Source: Flavobacteriaceae bacterium NBU2973 (GTDB taxonomy: Bacteria; Bacteroidota; Bacteroidia; Flavobacteriales; Flavobacteriaceae). From it: a stretch of 64,000 bases of DNA. The notes beneath the pieces were generated by a model. It worked only from the letters and a program-made list of their open reading frames with translations, was not told the DNA's origin and ran no database searches. The stretch covers positions 124,001 through 188,000 of the forward strand of contig JAOEIQ010000007.1 in assembly GCA_026162565.1 (NCBI GenBank), read 5' to 3'. Below are positions 60,138 through 64,000 of this stretch, piece by piece (position 1 is the stretch's first letter; every line of letters begins with the position of its first letter). Position numbers and translations under genes: made by a program.

Positions 60138-61857
60138 TTTTTGTTCTCTCAATATAATTATTAATTCGATTTTCTAAAATTGCCAAAGTCACTGTTCCTT
60201 GTTCTAAAATAACTTCATGGAATGCTCTTATATCAAACTTAGAACCTAATTCTGCTTCTGCCTTTTTACGTAATTCTCTAATTTTTAATTCGCCAATTTT
60301 ATAAGATAAAGCTTGTCCTGGCCAGGAGATATATCGATCTGTTTCTGTATTTACTTCATGCAATGATAAAGCTGTATTACTTGACATATAATCTACCACT
60401 TGCTCTCGAGTCCAACCTTTAGCATGAATTCCTGTATCTACCACAAGACGACAGGCACGCCACATTTCGTAGGTTAATTGTCCGAATTCCTCATAAGGCG
60501 TTGTGTACATTCCCATTTCTGCCGCTAGAAATTCTGAATATAATCCCCAACCTTCACCATAAGCAGATAGATATAGATTTTTTCTAAACTGAGGAATACT
60601 ATCACCTAGTTCACTATTTAAAGCAATTTGTAAGTGATGACCTGGAACTGCTTCATGAACAGTTAAAGCAGGTAAAGTATATAATGTTCTACTTGGTAAA
60701 TCGTAAGTGTTTACCCAATAATAGCCTGGATTTGTTTGATTTGAAGGTGGTATGTAGCGTCCTCCTGTATATTTTGGAGCAATAGCATCTGGAACTGGAG
60801 CAACTCCATAAGGCTTTCGTGGTAAAGTATTGAAAAATCTTGGCAATTGTGCGTCTGCTCGTTTTGCCATATCTCGAGCTATCATTAATAGCTCTTTTGG
60901 TGTTTTAGCATAAAACTGTTCATCTGTTCTTAAAAATTGTAAGAAATCTGCAAAGCTTCCTTTAAAGTTTAAGTCTTTGATAATTTGTTGCATTTTGGCT
61001 TTAATTCGAGCAACTTCTCTTAAACCTATTTGGTGAATATCGTCAGCCGTATATTGTGTGCTGGTTGTATAAAAATTAATCCTGTCTTGATAATATGATT
61101 TTCCATTTGGAGTTTCTGACACTCCTAGAGTTGTTCTTGTTTTTGGAAAATATTCTGTTTCAAAAAACTGTTTTATTTTCTTAAACTCTGGAGTTACTTT
61201 ATTTTCGATAACATCTTTAGCAGCAGTTAGAACTGAATCTCTTTGTGAGTTTGTTAAATCGTCTGGTAAATTTTTAAATGGTGAATAATAAAAGCTGTCT
61301 TCAAAATTATCTACTATATGATCGTTGTAAGTAGATTCATAACCCTTAAAAATAACACGTGGTTGAGACACTCCTTTTTCTAATCCTTCACGAAGATTCA
61401 CTAAATGTTGATTAACAAACTCTGGAATGGCATTCAGGCGTTTGAGATACATTTTAACCTGATCATAATTAGCTAGAGATCTAACACCATAGGTTAAATT
61501 ATTATGAAAACCAGAGTCAGAGAGCAATGGATTGAGGTATTGCTCAAACTCAAAATAGTTTATTTGATCTTGAAGAATAAACTTTAATAGTTCAGCAGAA
61601 ATCAATTCGGTTTCTGATAAACTTTCTAAATCAACTGTATCTAATTCCTCTAATTTACTTTTTGCAAATTGGGCTTCTGCTTGGTAATATTCTTTTGTGT
61701 AGAGACCCAGAGGATAAGCTTCTCTATCATAACCTTCTTGGTCTTGATAACTTGTTATTATAGATTCTAGTTGAGAAGAAGCATCTTGTTTTTTTTCAGA
61801 CTTACAACTAAAAAAAAGAATGATGATTAATAACGAAGCACTTTTTATAAATTTCAT
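60130..61857 (-). CDS. DUF885 lipoprotein (peptidase-like)
   Basis: The 575-residue protein has a lipoprotein signal (LLIIILFFSCKS) and the DUF885 core with VHEAVPGHHLQIALN, a HExxGH-like metal-binding motif, followed by EGWGLYSEFLA (candidate third ligand). DUF885 is a predicted zinc metallopeptidase-like family. Inside a hydroxyproline operon it may release hydroxyproline from collagen-type peptides; this is inference. It overlaps the aldehyde dehydrogenase by 4 bases. Confidence 0.83.
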   Translation of the reverse strand: MKFIKSASLLIIILFFSCKSEKKQDASSQLESIITSYQDQEGYDREAYPLGLYTKEYYQAEAQFAKSKLEELDTVDLESLSETELISAELLKFILQDQINYFEFEQYLNPLLSDSGFHNNLTYGVRSLANYDQVKMYLKRLNAIPEFVNQHLVNLREGLEKGVSQPRVIFKGYESTYNDHIVDNFEDSFYYSPFKNLPDDLTNSQRDSVLTAAKDVIENKVTPEFKKIKQFFETEYFPKTRTTLGVSETPNGKSYYQDRINFYTTSTQYTADDIHQIGLREVARIKAKMQQIIKDLNFKGSFADFLQFLRTDEQFYAKTPKELLMIARDMAKRADAQLPRFFNTLPRKPYGVAPVPDAIAPKYTGGRYIPPSNQTNPGYYWVNTYDLPSRTLYTLPALTVHEAVPGHHLQIALNSELGDSIPQFRKNLYLSAYGEGWGLYSEFLAAEMGMYTTPYEEFGQLTYEMWRACRLVVDTGIHAKGWTREQVVDYMSSNTALSLHEVNTETDRYISWPGQALSYKIGELKIRELRKKAEAELGSKFDIRAFHEVILEQGTVTLAILENRINNYIERTKNE

Positions 61858-63437
61858 ATTTTTTGGTTAGTTTTTTTATTATTTACGAGCCTCGAAATAC
61901 CTAAAGGGTTTTCATTTTTCAACTCATCTGGTAATAAGTTATTTGGCCAATCTTGAAAACTAAATGGTCTTACAAATCGCTTGATAGAATCTACTCCAAC
62001 TGCTGTAAAACGACTATCTGTTGAAGCTGGGTAAGGACCTCCATGTAACATAGATGGACACACCTCAACACCAGTTGGCACACCATTAAATATAATACGA
62101 CCAACTCTATTTTGTAATGCGCTAACAATATTGGAATAAGATGCTATTTCGTTATCATCAGAAATTACTGTTCCTGTTAATTGTCCTTCTAAATTAGAAA
62201 TAATACTTTCTAATTGTTGTTCACTTTCACATTGAACTACTATAGAGAATGGCCCAAATACTTCATGATGTAATGTCGGGTTATTTAAAAATGTATCACC
62301 TTCAACTGTTGTTACAACTTGCCTCGCATAATTTGTTTCTACTTCACCAGTATAACTCGCTAAAACTTTTAATCCGTTTTGAGACAATGCCTTTTTCTTA
62401 TTTGATTCGTATGCACCTGCTATATTAGGATGTAACATACATGAAGGCTCAACTTTCACAATTTCTTTAGCAAGCGTATTTACAAAATTAGTTAGCCCTT
62501 CAGATTTTAGACCAATTATTAAACCTGGATTGGTACAAAATTGCCCTGTTCCTAAAGTTATAGAAGCTGAATATGTTTTAGCAATAGTTTCTGCTCTATT
62601 TTTTAATGCTTCTGGTAAAATAACTACTGGATTAATACTTCCCATTTCAGCGAAAACTGGGATTGGCTCTTCTCGTTTAGCAGCTAGATCATACAATGCA
62701 CGACCTCCTCGAATACTACCAGTAAAACCAACAGCTTTCACTTTTGGGTGTTTTACTAATTGTTGACCAACTTCAATACCACTAGAATTCAAATTAGAAA
62801 ACACACCATTAGGCATTCCTGTTTTTTTAGCAGCATTAACAACAGCACCACTAACCATTTCTCCTGTAGCTGCATGCATTGGATGCGATTTAACAATCAC
62901 TGGACATCCAGCGGCTAAAGCTGCTGCTGTATCTCCTCCAGCTGTTGAAAATGCAAACGGAAAGTTTGAGGCTCCAAATACCACAACTGGTCCTAAAGGC
63001 ACATTCATTTTTCGTAAGTCTACTTTTGGAAGTGGTTTTCTATCAGGTTGTGCTGTATCTATTGATGCATCGACCCAATTACCATTTTCAACATGGCTTG
63101 CAAAAGCGCGTAATTGTCCAAGAGTTCTGCCTCGTTCTCCCATTGCTCTACCATTTGGCAATCCGCTCTCAGCAGAATACACTTGCAATAAATCATCTCC
63201 TAAAGCTTCAATTTCATCAGCGATCGCTCGCAGAAATTCTGCTTTTTTTGCACCAGAAATTTTAGAATATGTTTTAAAAGCTTCAGCTGCTAATTCTGAT
63301 GCTTGATCAACTTCGTCTTTTGACGCTTCTGTAATTTCCCATTGATTTTCAATATTCAATAGAGGATTAAACGTTTTAAATGTTTTATTTCCAGATGCAG
63401 ATAATTGATTGCCTATATAATTTTTTCCAGTAATCAT
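61854..63437 (-). CDS. Alpha-ketoglutarate semialdehyde (2,5-dioxovalerate) dehydrogenase
   Basis: The 527-residue ALDH has GFTGSIRGGRALYDLA (NAD(P)-binding), FAEMGSINPVV (catalytic-type Glu) and TLGTGQFCTNPGL (catalytic Cys), with the segment pattern of the 2,5-dioxovalerate dehydrogenase branch. It oxidises 2-oxoglutarate semialdehyde to 2-oxoglutarate, the last step of hydroxyproline degradation. The gene is 4 bases from the DUF1272 gene and 4 bases overlapping DUF885. Confidence 0.88.
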   Translation of the reverse strand: MITGKNYIGNQLSASGNKTFKTFNPLLNIENQWEITEASKDEVDQASELAAEAFKTYSKISGAKKAEFLRAIADEIEALGDDLLQVYSAESGLPNGRAMGERGRTLGQLRAFASHVENGNWVDASIDTAQPDRKPLPKVDLRKMNVPLGPVVVFGASNFPFAFSTAGGDTAAALAAGCPVIVKSHPMHAATGEMVSGAVVNAAKKTGMPNGVFSNLNSSGIEVGQQLVKHPKVKAVGFTGSIRGGRALYDLAAKREEPIPVFAEMGSINPVVILPEALKNRAETIAKTYSASITLGTGQFCTNPGLIIGLKSEGLTNFVNTLAKEIVKVEPSCMLHPNIAGAYESNKKKALSQNGLKVLASYTGEVETNYARQVVTTVEGDTFLNNPTLHHEVFGPFSIVVQCESEQQLESIISNLEGQLTGTVISDDNEIASYSNIVSALQNRVGRIIFNGVPTGVEVCPSMLHGGPYPASTDSRFTAVGVDSIKRFVRPFSFQDWPNNLLPDELKNENPLGISRLVNNKKTNQKI

Positions 63438-63700
63438 TTTTTATTTATTCTTTTTAAGTGTGCTTCAACATCTACAGGTTTATGAATTATTTTAGTTGAA
63501 ACAGGATATTTATTTAATAGATTTTGAGGTCTAAATGGTCGCTTTTCAAAACCACCTCCGCAGTTGGGACATACTTGTTGCAACACATTTTCTAAACAAT
63601 CTTTACAAAATGTGCACTCGAACGTACAAATCATTGCCTCACTAGAATCGTGTGGTAATGATTTGTTGCAGTTTTCGCACGTAGGACGTATATCTAACAT
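63434..63700 (-). CDS. DUF1272 zinc-ribbon-like protein
   Basis: The 88-residue protein is DUF1272: CENCNKSLP, CTFECTFCKDCLE and CPNCGGGFEKRPFRP give seven to eight paired cysteines that would hold zinc. The family is of unknown function and often lies near amino-acid catabolism genes in Bacteroidota. It overlaps the dehydrogenase gene by 4 bases. Confidence 0.9.
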   Translation of the reverse strand: MLDIRPTCENCNKSLPHDSSEAMICTFECTFCKDCLENVLQQVCPNCGGGFEKRPFRPQNLLNKYPVSTKIIHKPVDVEAHLKRINKK

Positions 63701-63783
63701 ATTTACCTAACTAATTTAATGTTTATATCTAACTCTAACAATGGTAAAATCAAAGTTCTCACTTTTTTAATTTTAAAAAATAC

Positions 63784-64000
63784 TTAACTTATTAAGTCAA
63801 GTACTTCAAGTCTTTCTTTCGCCAGAATATATCTTGTACGGACATCATCAATTTGCTGTTGAGTTAATTTCTTACCATAGGTACGAAGCCCTCCATCGGC
63901 ATCATTATGATGAATTCCAAAAGCAAACTTAAGGTATTCTAAGAGTAATGGCTGAGCATCTAGATACGATATGGAATTTAAAGCCCGAGAAATTTTGTTT
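63784..64000 (-). CDS. C-terminal part of a dihydrodipicolinate-synthase-family protein (window edge)
   Basis: The visible 72 residues (LNSISYLDAQPLLLEYLKF, then GIHHNDADGGLRTYGKKLTQ and RYILAKERLEVLDLIS) fit the C-terminal helices of DHDPS/NAL-family enzymes, but the match is weak. In the hydroxyproline pathway the missing step is the pyrroline-4-hydroxy-2-carboxylate deaminase, which belongs to this family; its place at the head of the operon supports the call. Most of the gene is outside the window. Confidence 0.5.
   Translation of the reverse strand, partial: NKISRALNSISYLDAQPLLLEYLKFAFGIHHNDADGGLRTYGKKLTQQQIDDVRTRYILAKERLEVLDLIS

Noticed and set aside
1-64000. CRISPR arrays, insertion sequences and prophage
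   Set aside because: I saw no regularly spaced direct repeats, no transposase or integrase and no phage structural genes.

Overview
The window is about 64 kb of an AT-rich chromosome that reads as a marine-type member of the Flavobacteriaceae (Bacteroidota). The evidence is a T9SS sorting domain on a secreted amylase-like protein, promoter-like -7 boxes close to TAnnTTTG, many lipoproteins with SusC/SusD-era signal sequences, an arginine decarboxylase/agmatinase/deoxyhypusine-synthase-like polyamine operon, and a mevalonate pathway block. I see no phage, no transposase, no CRISPR array and no rRNA. One tRNA gene (Leu, anticodon UAG) is present. Gene order is mostly long co-directional operons with 4-nt overlaps.

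Layout. 1-3287 (minus): truncated glycerol kinase, then an ECF sigma factor / anti-sigma / two DUF4097 cell-envelope protein operon. 3390-5927 (plus): sterol-desaturase-like hydroxylase, DUF547 lipoprotein and a TIGR04283-type glycosyltransferase. 5974-11542 (minus): lipoproteins, a small BamA/TamA-like barrel, a GH113-like enzyme, an outer-membrane barrel and a second DUF547 gene preceded by a structured leader with a 37-codon ORF. 11772-18851 (plus): FAD oxidoreductase, membrane polyferredoxin, MORN-like protein and three glycosyltransferases, probably building a polyprenol-linked glycolipid. 19000-25495 (minus): an eight-gene operon starting with arginine decarboxylase, agmatinase and a deoxyhypusine-synthase homologue and ending with RMD1-like and fused RimB-RimK-like genes. 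25929-27004: secreted carboxypeptidase-regulatory-like and transglutaminase-like pair. 27054-36170 (minus): mevalonate kinase, diphosphomevalonate decarboxylase and UbiA prenyltransferase interleaved with an MBOAT/SGNH acylation pair, nitrilase, a pseudouridine-synthase homologue and others. 37106-40810: a 1234-residue metallophosphoesterase / kinase-like / barrel fusion. 40872-44897 (minus): a redox-repair operon (MsrB, MsrA, glutaredoxin-like, SelO, hydrolase-OsmC fusion). 45183-48754: an HD-domain plus Pycsar-effector-type membrane protein, convergent with a GAF protein. 48944-53261: amylase-like secreted protein, tRNA-Leu, M20 dipeptidase. 53312-57695: BlaI/BlaR1-type regulator and M56 peptidase with three operator dyads, DUF4407, NTF2-like and STAS proteins. 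57877-64000 (minus): a trans-4-hydroxy-L-proline degradation operon, cut by the window edge.

Most noteworthy: (1) short palindromic repeats have been accommodated in frame inside three unrelated coding sequences, with relatives in nearby intergenic DNA; (2) the long metallophosphoesterase carries an unannotated FAM20/HipA-like kinase signature between the phosphatase and the barrel; (3) the second DUF547 gene has a leader ORF whose hairpin can alternatively pair with the downstream GTG start; (4) an orphan Pycsar-type effector domain is fused to an intact HD phosphohydrolase; (5) three enzyme homologues or paralogues show altered active sites or unusual fusions (amylase, RluB-like synthase, RimB-RimK).
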